The translations under genes were made by a program, and so were the position numbers. Positions 10,827-18,440 of a stretch of DNA of 64,000 nt are shown here, one piece after another. Each line of letters starts with the position of its first letter. Within the stretch, counting starts at the first letter, position 1. The notes under the pieces are model-generated. The model was not told the DNA's origin, searched no databases, and saw only the letters and a list, made by a program, of their open reading frames with translations. Origin of the DNA: Roseomonas sp. (lineage in GTDB: Bacteria; Pseudomonadota; Alphaproteobacteria; Acetobacterales; Acetobacteraceae); NCBI GenBank assembly GCA_031180725.1, contig JAPSLO010000012.1, forward strand, positions 62,001 to 126,000, read 5' to 3'.

Positions 10827-10901
10827 GTGCACCTGTTCATCTTCGGCGCCGGCCGCGTTGCGAAAGGCCAAGCGGTCTGTCGGGTGGAGCTCCGCGGATA
10901 G
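10827..10901 (+). pseudogene. Possible remnant of a Rossmann-fold (SDR/epimerase-like) gene
   Basis: Starting at GTG 10827 the frame reads HLFIFGAGRVAKG, which resembles the first beta strand and Gly-rich NAD(P) loop of YeeZ-like epimerases (pattern LFIFGxGxxxR). It then loses similarity and stops at TAG 10899-10901 after 24 codons. It lies between htpX and the convergent GntR gene. The simplest reading is the 5' stub of a gene cut off by a rearrangement that brought in the following block. The fragment is short, so chance resemblance cannot be excluded. Confidence 0.35.
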
Positions 10902-10926
10902 ACCCTTCGCGGCGGCCCCTGCCACC

Positions 10927-11715
10927 CTATGTGCTGGGCCGCCCGCGGGGCGCGGCCGCGACCGGGGCCCAATGTTGGACGCCGTTCTGCCCGGACCGGA
11001 CGAGCTGCATGCGGAATGCGTAGCGGTCCGGCCGGTAGAGCGCCTGCAGATGTTCCACGCCGCGGCCTTCCGCATCCTGCACGATGCGTGTCAACGCCAG
11101 CAGCGGCGCACCAATGTCGAGGCCCAGCGCCTCCGCCACCGTGGGCCCCGCAATGGTGGCGCTGATCTCCTGCTCCGCCTGTTCGGCGCGCACGCCGGCG
11201 CGTGCCATCAGCTGCAGGAAAGGCGTGGTGCCTAGTTCCCCTTCCGCATAGGTGCGGCCGAGCCATTCCGGCACATGGGTGGTCAGGTGGGAGAAGGGCA
11301 CGCCATCCATCAGGCGCACACGGACGGAGCGCTGCACGCGCTCCCCGGGCGCCAAGCGCAGCGCTTCCGCGATACCGGGGCCAGGCTGGACATATTCGCA
11401 GGAGAGCAGTCGTACCTCCGTGTCGCGGCCCATCATGATCAGACCGGAAAGCAGATCCGCCATGTTGGCCACCACAGGCCGCGACGTGACCGGGCGGCGC
11501 ACGAAGGTGCCGGAGCCGACGCGGCGGTGCAGCAGCCCCTCCTGCACGAGCAGATCCAGGGCGCGCCGCACCGTCACGCGGGACACGCCATGTTCCGTGG
11601 CAAGCTGGGGCTCCCCAGGCAGCCGCGCGCCATCACCGAGATGGCCGCCGGTGATCTGCTCGCGCAACAGGAGATAGAGCCTTCTGGCCTTCAGCGGCTC
11701 GAGAACGGCGTTCAC
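10927..11715 (-). CDS. GntR family transcriptional regulator, HutC/UTRA type
   Basis: About 262 residues: an N-terminal winged helix (LYLLLREQI, LPGEPQLATEHGVSRVTVRRALDLLVQEGLLHRRVGSGTFV), then a UTRA ligand-binding domain (from about PGPGIAEALRLAPGERVQRSVRVR). It is transcribed divergently from the FAD oxidoreductase and acyl-CoA dehydrogenases and probably represses them until an acid or acyl-CoA ligand binds. The frame is open to 11844, but residues before GTG 11715 are Arg/Pro-rich and unlike the family, so GTG 11715 is chosen without a strong ribosome-binding site. Confidence 0.85.
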   Translation of the reverse strand: MNAVLEPLKARRLYLLLREQITGGHLGDGARLPGEPQLATEHGVSRVTVRRALDLLVQEGLLHRRVGSGTFVRRPVTSRPVVANMADLLSGLIMMGRDTEVRLLSCEYVQPGPGIAEALRLAPGERVQRSVRVRLMDGVPFSHLTTHVPEWLGRTYAEGELGTTPFLQLMARAGVRAEQAEQEISATIAGPTVAEALGLDIGAPLLALTRIVQDAEGRGVEHLQALYRPDRYAFRMQLVRSGQNGVQHWAPVAAAPRGRPST

Positions 11716-11831
11716 CTGGCTGTCCGGACCAATGCGACGGAGTCTCCGATGTGCCGCCTGCCGCGGAATGCTAGGCAGGGGCCGCGGGGCCGTCAAATGT
11801 GCGGCAGCCGGCACCAGCCGGCCGCGCCTCC

Positions 11832-11867
11832 TTGACAGGCACACGAAGTTGTCCGCAGCATCAGACA
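11832..11867 (+). promoter_or_regulatory. Candidate promoter/operator of the FAD oxidoreductase-acyl-CoA dehydrogenase operon
   Basis: A perfect TTGACA (11832-11837) lies 40 bases before the TTG start of the oxidoreductase. Around it are three half-sites, GACA (11834-11837), TGTC (11850-11853) and GACA (11864-11867). The last two form an inverted pair with a ten-base spacer. The -10 region is poor (GC-rich), as is common in this group. Position between the GntR gene and its presumed target suggests a GntR operator, which is inference. Confidence 0.35.
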
Positions 11868-11877
11868 GCTTTGGCCT

Positions 11878-13428
11878 TTGGAGCGGTCCTTGGCATCGCC
11901 ATCCCTTTCGACCGCTCGGGTCGCGTCAGGCTTGCTGCAGGCGCTGACGCAGCTGCTCGGCGCCGATCATGTGCTGCAGGAGGAAGCCGCCAGGCGCGCT
12001 GCCGGGGCCGACATTTTCCCCTCGCCCCATGGCGTTCTGCCCGACCTGGTGCTGTGCCCCGGATCCACCGAGGAAGTGGCTGCCGCGATGCGCCTGCTGG
12101 CGCAGGCCGGCCATGCCGTGGTGCCGCGCGGCGGCGGCATGTCCTACACCGGGGGCGTGGTGCCCACCCTGCCCAGCGTGGCGCTCGACCTGCGGCGGCT
12201 GAATCAGGCGCGGATCGAGGCGCAAGACCTCTATGCGGTGGTCGGCGCTGGCGTCACCTGGGAAGCGCTTCGCGAGGCACTGCGGCCACACGGGCTGCGA
12301 GCGGCACAGCAGGGCCCGATTTCCGGCAGTGTCTCTACGGTGGGCGGTGCGGCCTCGCAGGGGATGCCGGGCGGGATGGACGGCGTGATCGGCCTGACGG
12401 CGGTGCTGGCGGATGGCAGCGTGCTGCGCACCGGCAGCGCGGCGCAGCCCGGCCTTCCGCCCTTCGCGCGCTATCACGGGCCCGACCTGACTGGTCTGTT
12501 CCTGGGTGATTGCGGCGCCTTTGGCGTGAAGGCGGAAGTGGTGCTGCGGCTGGTCCGCGAAAGGCCGGCCGCCTTCGCCTCGCTGGGCTTCGCGACCGCC
12601 AGGGAGACGCTGGACGCAATCCTGTGTCTGATCGCCCAGGGTTTCACTGGCCGAGCCTTCGCCATGGACCGTGCCAAGGCCGAGGCCGCCGGCAAGGTCG
12701 AGGGCGGCGAGGCGTTGCGCACCGCTCTAGCGGTGGCGGGAGAGGCCGGCTCCATTGGACAGGCGCTGCGCCGCGTCGCCGGGCTGGCGCGCACGCGTGG
12801 CGAGTTGGCCAGCGCGGGATGGACGCTGCACCTGACGGTGGACGGCGCGACGGAGGCGGTGGCGCAGGCGCTGCTGGCGGAAGCGCGCCAGGCTTGCGGC
12901 CCGCGGGCGGAGGAGATGACGCCCTCCGTGCCCATGGCGCTGCATGCCAAGCCCTTCTCTGTGCGCGGCATCGTCGGGACGGAAGGCGAGCGCTGGGTGC
13001 CGGTGCATGGCATCCTGGCGCCGTCCCGCGCCATGGCCTGCCTGCTGGATTTGGAAGCGCATGTCGCAGCCCAGGCGGACCGGCTGAATGCGGCCGGCAT
13101 CAGCCTGAACTGGCTGATGTCCTGCATCGGCCCGCAAGTGACGATCGAGCCGATGATGTACTGGCCCGATGCGCTGGAAGACGCGCAGCTGCGTGTCCTC
13201 TCGCCACGCAACCAGGCGCGTTTCGGCGGCCGCCAGCCGAACCCCACGGCGCGCGCCTTGGTTCGGGAGATGCGCGAGGCGCTTCGGGCAATCTTCCAGC
13301 GGCACGGCGCGACGCATGCGCAGCTGGGCCGCTTCTACGCCCCGCTGCCAGCCGATGGGCTGGCGGCGCGCATCAAGAGGCTGCTGGATCCGGAACGCCG
13401 CATGAATCCCGGTGTGCTGGGTCTCTAG
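11878..13428 (+). CDS. FAD-binding oxidoreductase (GlcD/VAO-type)
   Basis: A 516-residue flavoprotein of the vanillyl-alcohol-oxidase/GlcD superfamily. The FAD-binding PCMH domain spans about residues 50-225, with STEEVAAAMRLLAQAGHAVVPRGGGMSYTGG and ISGSVSTVGGAASQGMPGG; the latter are the pyrophosphate-binding loops. The C-terminus (RIKRLLDPERRMNPGVLGL) is the usual FAD-oxidase C-domain ending. It probably oxidises a 2-hydroxy acid or similar substrate. The start is TTG 11878, or TTG 11890. It heads an apparent operon with two acyl-CoA dehydrogenases, 18 bases away, under the divergent GntR gene. Confidence 0.88.
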   Translation: MERSLASPSLSTARVASGLLQALTQLLGADHVLQEEAARRAAGADIFPSPHGVLPDLVLCPGSTEEVAAAMRLLAQAGHAVVPRGGGMSYTGGVVPTLPSVALDLRRLNQARIEAQDLYAVVGAGVTWEALREALRPHGLRAAQQGPISGSVSTVGGAASQGMPGGMDGVIGLTAVLADGSVLRTGSAAQPGLPPFARYHGPDLTGLFLGDCGAFGVKAEVVLRLVRERPAAFASLGFATARETLDAILCLIAQGFTGRAFAMDRAKAEAAGKVEGGEALRTALAVAGEAGSIGQALRRVAGLARTRGELASAGWTLHLTVDGATEAVAQALLAEARQACGPRAEEMTPSVPMALHAKPFSVRGIVGTEGERWVPVHGILAPSRAMACLLDLEAHVAAQADRLNAAGISLNWLMSCIGPQVTIEPMMYWPDALEDAQLRVLSPRNQARFGGRQPNPTARALVREMREALRAIFQRHGATHAQLGRFYAPLPADGLAARIKRLLDPERRMNPGVLGL

Positions 13429-13446
13429 AGGAACGGGGCGGGACGG

Positions 13447-14628
13447 ATGGATCTGCAACTCTCACCCGAGGAGCAGGCGTTCCGCGACGAGCTCCGCCGC
13501 TTCTTCGACAGCGCTGTCCCTCCCGCCATCCGCGCCAAGGTGCGGCGGGAGGAACGCACGACCAAGGAAGAGCTGGTCGCCTGGCAGCGCATCCTGCATG
13601 CCAGGGGCTGGGCGGTGCCGCACTGGCCGGTGGAATGGGGCGGAACCGGCTGGAATGCCGTGCAGCGCTATCTATTCCGCGAGGAGCTTTTCGCCGCCGG
13701 CGCGCCGGAGCCGCAGATCTTCAACGTCAACATGTTGGGCCCACTGCTGCTGGCCTATGGCACGCCGGCACAGAAGCAGCGCTTCCTGCCGCGCGCCGCG
13801 CGATTAGACGATTGGTGGTGCCAGGGCTTCTCGGAACCCGGCGCCGGATCGGACCTGGCGGCACTGAAGACCTCCGCACGGCGCGAAGGGGATGTCTTCG
13901 TTGTGCATGGCCAGAAGGTCTGGACCTCCACTGCGCGCCATGCGGACTGGATCTTCCTGCTGGTGCGTACGGGACAGTTCGCGAAGAAGCAGGAAGGCAT
14001 CTCGCTGCTGCTGGCGGACATGCGCACGCCAGGTATCACCGTGCGCCCGATCGAGACGATCGATGGCGCGAATGAGGTGAACGAGGTTTTTTTCGACGAT
14101 GTCCGCGTGCCGGCCGAGAACCTGGTGGGCGAGGAGCACCAGGGTTGGAGCTGCGCCAAATACCTGCTGGGCCATGAGCGCGTTGGCATCGCCAATGTGG
14201 GCCTGACCAAGAACCGCATCCGGCGCATCCGCGAGCTTGCCGCGCGGGTGCGCATCGGCCAGGGAACGCTGCTGGATGATCGTGGCTTCGCCGAGCGCCT
14301 GGCGCTGCTGGAGATGGAGTTGCTGGCGTTGGAAATCACGCAGCTTCGTGCCGTGACCGCCCATGCGGGGCATGAGAGCGTGCCCAATGCCACGGTGCTG
14401 AAGATCACCGGCTCCGCCCTGCAGCAGCGGGCGGCGGAACTGCTGCTGGAAGCTGGCGGCCCACTGGCCATCCCCCTGCAGCCGGCTGAACCGGAGGAGG
14501 AGATCGCCACCCCCGGCTGGGCTCGCATGATCACGCCCACATACTGTTACTCGCGTGCCGCGACGATCTATGGCGGTACGAATGAGGTGCTGCGGAACGT
14601 CATGGCCAGGTCGGCGCTGGGGCTCTGA
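13447..14628 (+). CDS. Acyl-CoA dehydrogenase family protein, subunit 1
   Basis: A 393-residue flavoenzyme with N-terminal helical domain (SPEEQAFRDELRRFFDSAVPP), the middle beta domain QGFSEPGAGSDLAALKTSA and VWTSTARHADW, and a C-terminal domain ending IYGGTNEVLRNVMARSALGL. The GGTNEV segment contacts FAD across the dimer interface in this family. It resembles the FadE-type enzymes that work in pairs on bulky side chains such as steroids, terpenoids or long-branched acids. The next gene, another acyl-CoA dehydrogenase, starts two bases after its stop, supporting an alpha2beta2 enzyme. The acyl substrate is unknown. Confidence 0.9.
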   Translation: MDLQLSPEEQAFRDELRRFFDSAVPPAIRAKVRREERTTKEELVAWQRILHARGWAVPHWPVEWGGTGWNAVQRYLFREELFAAGAPEPQIFNVNMLGPLLLAYGTPAQKQRFLPRAARLDDWWCQGFSEPGAGSDLAALKTSARREGDVFVVHGQKVWTSTARHADWIFLLVRTGQFAKKQEGISLLLADMRTPGITVRPIETIDGANEVNEVFFDDVRVPAENLVGEEHQGWSCAKYLLGHERVGIANVGLTKNRIRRIRELAARVRIGQGTLLDDRGFAERLALLEMELLALEITQLRAVTAHAGHESVPNATVLKITGSALQQRAAELLLEAGGPLAIPLQPAEPEEEIATPGWARMITPTYCYSRAATIYGGTNEVLRNVMARSALGL

Positions 14629-14630
14629 CC

Positions 14631-15785
14631 ATGCAGCTGCAGCTCACTGAGGACCAACGCCTGCTGCGGGACAGCCTGGATCGCTTCCTGGCGGACCGCT
14701 ACGGCTTCGAACAACGACGCGCCCATCAACGCCAGGCGGCCGGCTACAACCGCGAGATCTGGTCTGCTTTCGCGGAGCTTGGTCTCCTGGGGTTGCTGCT
14801 GCCCGCTGAGCAGGATGGCTTCGGCGGCAGCTTCGTGGATGCGATGGTGGTGATGGAAAGCTTCGGCCGCGCCCTGGTGGTGGAGCCCTATCTGCCATCG
14901 CTGCTGCTGGCCGGCCGCTGCATCAGCCTGGCCGGCGATGCCGCCCAGCGGGCGCGTCTGCTGCCAGGCTTGATCGCGGGTGAGCTGGTGCTGGCCTTCG
15001 CCCATGCCGAGCCTCAGGCCCGCTACGATCTGGCCGATGTGGAGACGACGGCACGACGCCAGGCCAATGGCTGGGTGCTGGACGGTCGGAAGAGCCTGGT
15101 GCAAGCTGGCGCCAGCGCCGACTGGCTGGTGGTCAGTGCCCGCACGGCCGGCGCGACGCGCGATGCAAACGGCATCAGCCTGTTCCTGGTACCGCGCGGC
15201 GCGCCGGGGCTGGTGCTGCGGGACTACGCCACGCATGACGGGCTGCATGCGGCCGACCTGCGCCTGGACGGGCTGCGCCTTCCGGCGGATGCGCTGCTCG
15301 GCGCGCCGGCCGAGGCGCTGCCGCTGATCGAGCGCCTGGTGGATGGCGCCATCGCCGGGCTGGTCGCGGAGCTGGTGGGCATCATGTCGGCCCTGCAGGC
15401 GCTGACGCTGGACCACATCCGTACGCGGGTGCAGTTCGGCCGGCCGATTGGTAGCAACCAGGTGCTGCAGCATCGCGTGGTGGACATGACCATGGCCATT
15501 GAGCAGGCGCGCAGCATGGCGATCCTGGCAGCGATCGAGGCCGATGCACCGGATCCCCGCCGGCGCCGGCTGGCGATCTCCACTGCCAAGACCGTGGCGG
15601 GGCAGGCCGCCACGCAGGTCGCGCGCGATGCCGTGCAACTGCATGGCGGCATGGGCATCACGCTGGATCATCCGGTGGGCCACTATTTCAAGCGCGTCGC
15701 GGCGATCGAGGCGAGCCTCGGGAACGGCGCGCATCACCTTGGTCTAGTGGCGGCCGGCGGTGGGCTGGCGAATGCCCTGCCGTGA
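14631..15785 (+). CDS. Acyl-CoA dehydrogenase family protein, subunit 2
   Basis: A 384-residue paralogue of the preceding gene, with LTEDQRLLRDSLDRFLADRYGFEQRRA at the N-terminus and GLLGLLLPAEQDGFGGSFVDAMVVMESFGRAL in the alpha domain. The C-terminal domain has RVQFGRPIGSNQVLQHRVVDM and AVQLHGGMGITLDHPVGHYFKR. It lacks the GGTNEV ending of its partner. This split of features matches two-gene heterotetrameric acyl-CoA dehydrogenases, in which each gene supplies half of the FAD and active-site residues. The gene ends four bases before the convergent CoA-transferase gene. Confidence 0.9.
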   Translation: MQLQLTEDQRLLRDSLDRFLADRYGFEQRRAHQRQAAGYNREIWSAFAELGLLGLLLPAEQDGFGGSFVDAMVVMESFGRALVVEPYLPSLLLAGRCISLAGDAAQRARLLPGLIAGELVLAFAHAEPQARYDLADVETTARRQANGWVLDGRKSLVQAGASADWLVVSARTAGATRDANGISLFLVPRGAPGLVLRDYATHDGLHAADLRLDGLRLPADALLGAPAEALPLIERLVDGAIAGLVAELVGIMSALQALTLDHIRTRVQFGRPIGSNQVLQHRVVDMTMAIEQARSMAILAAIEADAPDPRRRRLAISTAKTVAGQAATQVARDAVQLHGGMGITLDHPVGHYFKRVAAIEASLGNGAHHLGLVAAGGGLANALP

Positions 15786-15789
15786 ACCG

Positions 15790-16965
15790 CTAACTCTCTG
15801 CCCGTGCGAATTCCGCCAGCAGCCTTGCGCGGGCTTCGTCCAGCGCCGGGGCGGGCGGCGGCCTTTCCGCTTCCGGCCAGGCCGCGAGCTTCACGGGGTT
15901 GCCCGCCAAGCGGAAGGCGCCGGAGGGCCGCAGCATGTTGCGGGCCTGGAGCTGCGGGTCCCGCAGCAGATCCCGCATGTCCCGCACCTTGCCGCAGGGC
16001 ACGCCGGCGCGCGTCAGCAGCGCGTCCCAATATTCAGTGGGGCCACTGGCGAGCGTCGCTTCGATCTCCTGCTTCAGGGCCAGGTGGTTGGCGGCGCGCC
16101 CCTCACGCGTGGCGAAGCGGGCGTCGGCGGAGAGTTCCGGCCGGCCGATCGCCGCCATCGCGGCGGCGAAGAGGTGCTGCGTGGTGGCCGCGATCACGAG
16201 AAACCCATCCGCCGTGTGGAAGGCGTCGCCCGGCGCGGCGGTGGGATAGCGCGCCCCCGTGCGCCGCGGCGGCCGCCCCACCTGGGCCAGGGCCAGCGCG
16301 TGTTCCAGCATGGCCACCTGGCAATCCAGCATGGAGATGTCGATGCGGTCGCCCTGTCCCGCGCGGATGCCGCCGCGCGCCAGCAGCGCGGCCAGGATGC
16401 CGATGGCGCTGAACAGCCCCGCGCTGATGTCGGCCACCGAGGCGCCGACACGCACGGGGTCGCCGCCTTCCGGCCCGGTCAGCGCCATCAGCCCGCCCAT
16501 TGCCTGGATCACCAGATCATAGGCGGGGCGCCGCGCATCGGGGCCGGTCTGCCCGAAGCCGGAGATCGAGGCATGCACCAGCCGCGGCCAGCGCGCCGCG
16601 ATGGCCGCCTCCTCAAAGCCCAGCCGCGCCATGACGCCGGGGCGGAAATTGTCCACCAGCACATCGGCGCGATCCAGCATCGCCTGGAACAGGGCGCGGT
16701 CGGCGGGCTGCTTCAGGTCCAGCGCGATGCTCTCCTTCCCGCGGTTCACCTGCTCGAAATAGGCAGAGCGGCCGTCCACGACGGGCTGCATGGTGCGCGT
16801 CGCGTCGCCTTCCGGCGGTTCCACCTTGATGACGCGCGCGCCGAGGTCGGCCAGCAGCAGCGTGCAGAACGGCCCGGACAGCACGCGGGAGATATCGATC
16901 ACCAGCAAGCCGGAAAGCGGCCCCTTCTGCATCTTCCATTGTGCGGTGTGGAGGGGCGTCTGCAT
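15790..16965 (-). CDS. CaiB/BaiF family CoA-transferase (class III)
   Basis: A 391-residue family III CoA-transferase with LSGLLVIDISRVLSGPFCTLLLADLGARVIKVEPPEGDATR at the N-terminus, an adenosine-binding segment RGKESIALDLKQPADRALF, and the catalytic Asp expected in the GxGQxGPD region (SISGFGQTGPDARRPAYDLVIQAMGG). These interlocked dimers move CoA between acids, for example succinyl-CoA to a carboxylic acid. It converges on the acyl-CoA dehydrogenase pair and may supply their CoA-ester substrate. The start is ATG 16965; ATG 16929 (MQKGPLSG) is an alternative. Divergent from the methyltransferase. Confidence 0.92.
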   Translation of the reverse strand: MQTPLHTAQWKMQKGPLSGLLVIDISRVLSGPFCTLLLADLGARVIKVEPPEGDATRTMQPVVDGRSAYFEQVNRGKESIALDLKQPADRALFQAMLDRADVLVDNFRPGVMARLGFEEAAIAARWPRLVHASISGFGQTGPDARRPAYDLVIQAMGGLMALTGPEGGDPVRVGASVADISAGLFSAIGILAALLARGGIRAGQGDRIDISMLDCQVAMLEHALALAQVGRPPRRTGARYPTAAPGDAFHTADGFLVIAATTQHLFAAAMAAIGRPELSADARFATREGRAANHLALKQEIEATLASGPTEYWDALLTRAGVPCGKVRDMRDLLRDPQLQARNMLRPSGAFRLAGNPVKLAAWPEAERPPPAPALDEARARLLAEFARAES

Positions 16966-17065
16966 CCTGCGTCATCCGATCTGCGTGCACCGAGAGTGCG
17001 GAGCGCGCATCGAGCATGTCAACGCGGCGTCCAGGCGGTGCCGCAGCAACCGGGGAAGCCACGTC

Positions 17066-18145
17066 ATGGATGAAAGGCTGTCGCGGCCGCAGCAGGCACG
17101 GCTGGACTTCATCGAAAGCATCAAGAGCCTTGTCGCCACCCGCCTGACGCCGCAGCTGCGCCAGGACTACGAGGTCTGGGCGAAGGGCAGGCCCGAGGCC
17201 GAGCTGCGCGATCCGCAGGTGATGTCGGCGCGCTTCGCACATGACCCGCTCTACCAGGCCGGGCGCGGCCTGGCGCGAATCAGCCAGGAAGCCATGTGGC
17301 GGCAGGTGCGCGCGGCCTATGCCGAACGGCGCGCGGAGATCGAGAAGGCGCTCAAACAGCCGCCCGGCAACGGCGTGACCCTGCAGCTCGCGCCTGGTCT
17401 GCCGATTCCATCGTATTTCTCGGAAACCGAGTTCCATCTTCAGGAAGGCGGCTTCCACCACGAGAAGATGGCCGGCCTGATCTACGAAACGGGTGTGGCA
17501 ACCTATTCCATGCACCGCTACGGCCGCAGCATGGATGAGATGGGCAAGGCCCTTCTCGCGACTCTGCCGAAGAAGCCCTATCGCCGGATCCTCTATCTGG
17601 GCTGCGGGCCGGGCTACAAGGGCTACCCGATCCAGGATGCCTTCCCCGACGCCGAATTCCACGCAGCGGACATCAGCGAGCCGATGCTGCGCTATGCGGC
17701 GCACCGTGCCGCGAAGCACGGGCGGACCATCCATTTCCGCCAGACCAATGCCGAGGCGCCGGATTATCCGGACGGCAGCTTCGACCTGGTGTTCTGCATC
17801 CTGCTGCTGCACGAGATCCCGCTGGGGGCGATCCGCAACGTGGTGCATGCGGCGAACCGGCTGCTGGCGCCGGGCGGCGTCTTCGCCAATGTGGAACTGC
17901 CCAGCTACGCCGCCGTGGATCCGCTGAGCGCCTATCTGTTGGACTGGGACACCGACCACAACGGGGAGCCCTTCTGGCGCGACTACCACGAGCTGGACCT
18001 GGAGGGCCTGTATCGCGAAGCCGGCTTGCAGGACGTGCACACCGGAGAGTCAGTCGGCACCGGCGGCGGCGATCGTAGGGCCTATGTCGGCCGCTTCCGC
18101 TACCACATCACCCTTGGCACGAAGGGGCGCGGCGATGCGCAATGA
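17066..18145 (+). CDS. Class I SAM-dependent methyltransferase
   Basis: A 359-residue protein with about 160 residues of mostly helical N-terminus (MDERLSRPQQARLDFIESIKS) before a Rossmann methyltransferase domain. SAM motif I is ILYLGCGPGYKG, motif II is FHAADISEPMLRYA, and the motif IV region is DGSFDLVFCILLLHEIP, as in UbiE/Methyltransf_11. The substrate is not evident. Start at ATG 17066 is supported by GGGGAAG 8-14 bases upstream; the open frame reaches 16790 but runs antisense to the CoA-transferase there. Its end overlaps the start of an 81-residue gene by 11 bases. Confidence 0.88.
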   Translation: MDERLSRPQQARLDFIESIKSLVATRLTPQLRQDYEVWAKGRPEAELRDPQVMSARFAHDPLYQAGRGLARISQEAMWRQVRAAYAERRAEIEKALKQPPGNGVTLQLAPGLPIPSYFSETEFHLQEGGFHHEKMAGLIYETGVATYSMHRYGRSMDEMGKALLATLPKKPYRRILYLGCGPGYKGYPIQDAFPDAEFHAADISEPMLRYAAHRAAKHGRTIHFRQTNAEAPDYPDGSFDLVFCILLLHEIPLGAIRNVVHAANRLLAPGGVFANVELPSYAAVDPLSAYLLDWDTDHNGEPFWRDYHELDLEGLYREAGLQDVHTGESVGTGGGDRRAYVGRFRYHITLGTKGRGDAQ

Positions 18146-18380
18146 ATTCGACTATCTGGCAGATCTCTCCAAGACCGACCTGATGCGGGTGACGATCGCG
18201 CTGGCGATGGAGACCTATGCGCTGGCTGATCGCCTGCGTGGGTTGGAGGAGATCCTGGCCGCGCGTGGCATCGACCTCAGCGCCTTGGATGCGCCGGCTG
18301 ATCCCGCAGCCTTCGACGAAGCGCGCCGCGCCCGACGCGACGCCTTCGCCGAGCGCGTGCTGCGGCCACTGCTGCCCTAG
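18135..18380 (+). CDS. Small hypothetical protein overlapping the methyltransferase
   Basis: An 81-residue, charged, helical protein (MRNEFDYLADLSKTDLMRV) with no TM segment or signal peptide. It has an acidic/arginine-rich C-terminus (DEARRARRDAFAERVLRPLLP). The ATG at 18135 lies inside the last codons of the methyltransferase (11-base overlap) with AAGGGGCG upstream, so it is translationally coupled and may be its partner. I do not recognise the family. A strong hairpin follows its stop. Confidence 0.65.
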   Translation: MRNEFDYLADLSKTDLMRVTIALAMETYALADRLRGLEEILAARGIDLSALDAPADPAAFDEARRARRDAFAERVLRPLLP

Positions 18381-18399
18381 CACCAATGGTTCTAGGGCA

Positions 18400-18433
18400 C
18401 CTTCCGACCGGCTTGATCCAGCCGATCGGAAGG
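18400..18433. terminator. Hairpin terminator between convergent genes
   Basis: Left arm CCTTCCGACCGGCT (18400-18413), six-base loop, right arm AGCCGATCGGAAGG (18420-18433): 13 of 14 positions pair. It lies between the small gene ending at 18380 and the convergent hydrolase gene ending at 18441, so it can serve both strands. No U-tract follows on either side. Confidence 0.75.
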
Positions 18434-18440
18434 GCGAGCT

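Noticed and set aside
17017-17022. Minus-strand TTGACA as a promoter for the CoA-transferase
   Set aside because: Good -35 box, but no plausible -10 at 16-18 bases; too weak to list.
16613-18040. 475-residue open frame on the minus strand opposite the methyltransferase
   Set aside because: Low-complexity composition, no motif, and the plus strand has clear methyltransferase motifs.
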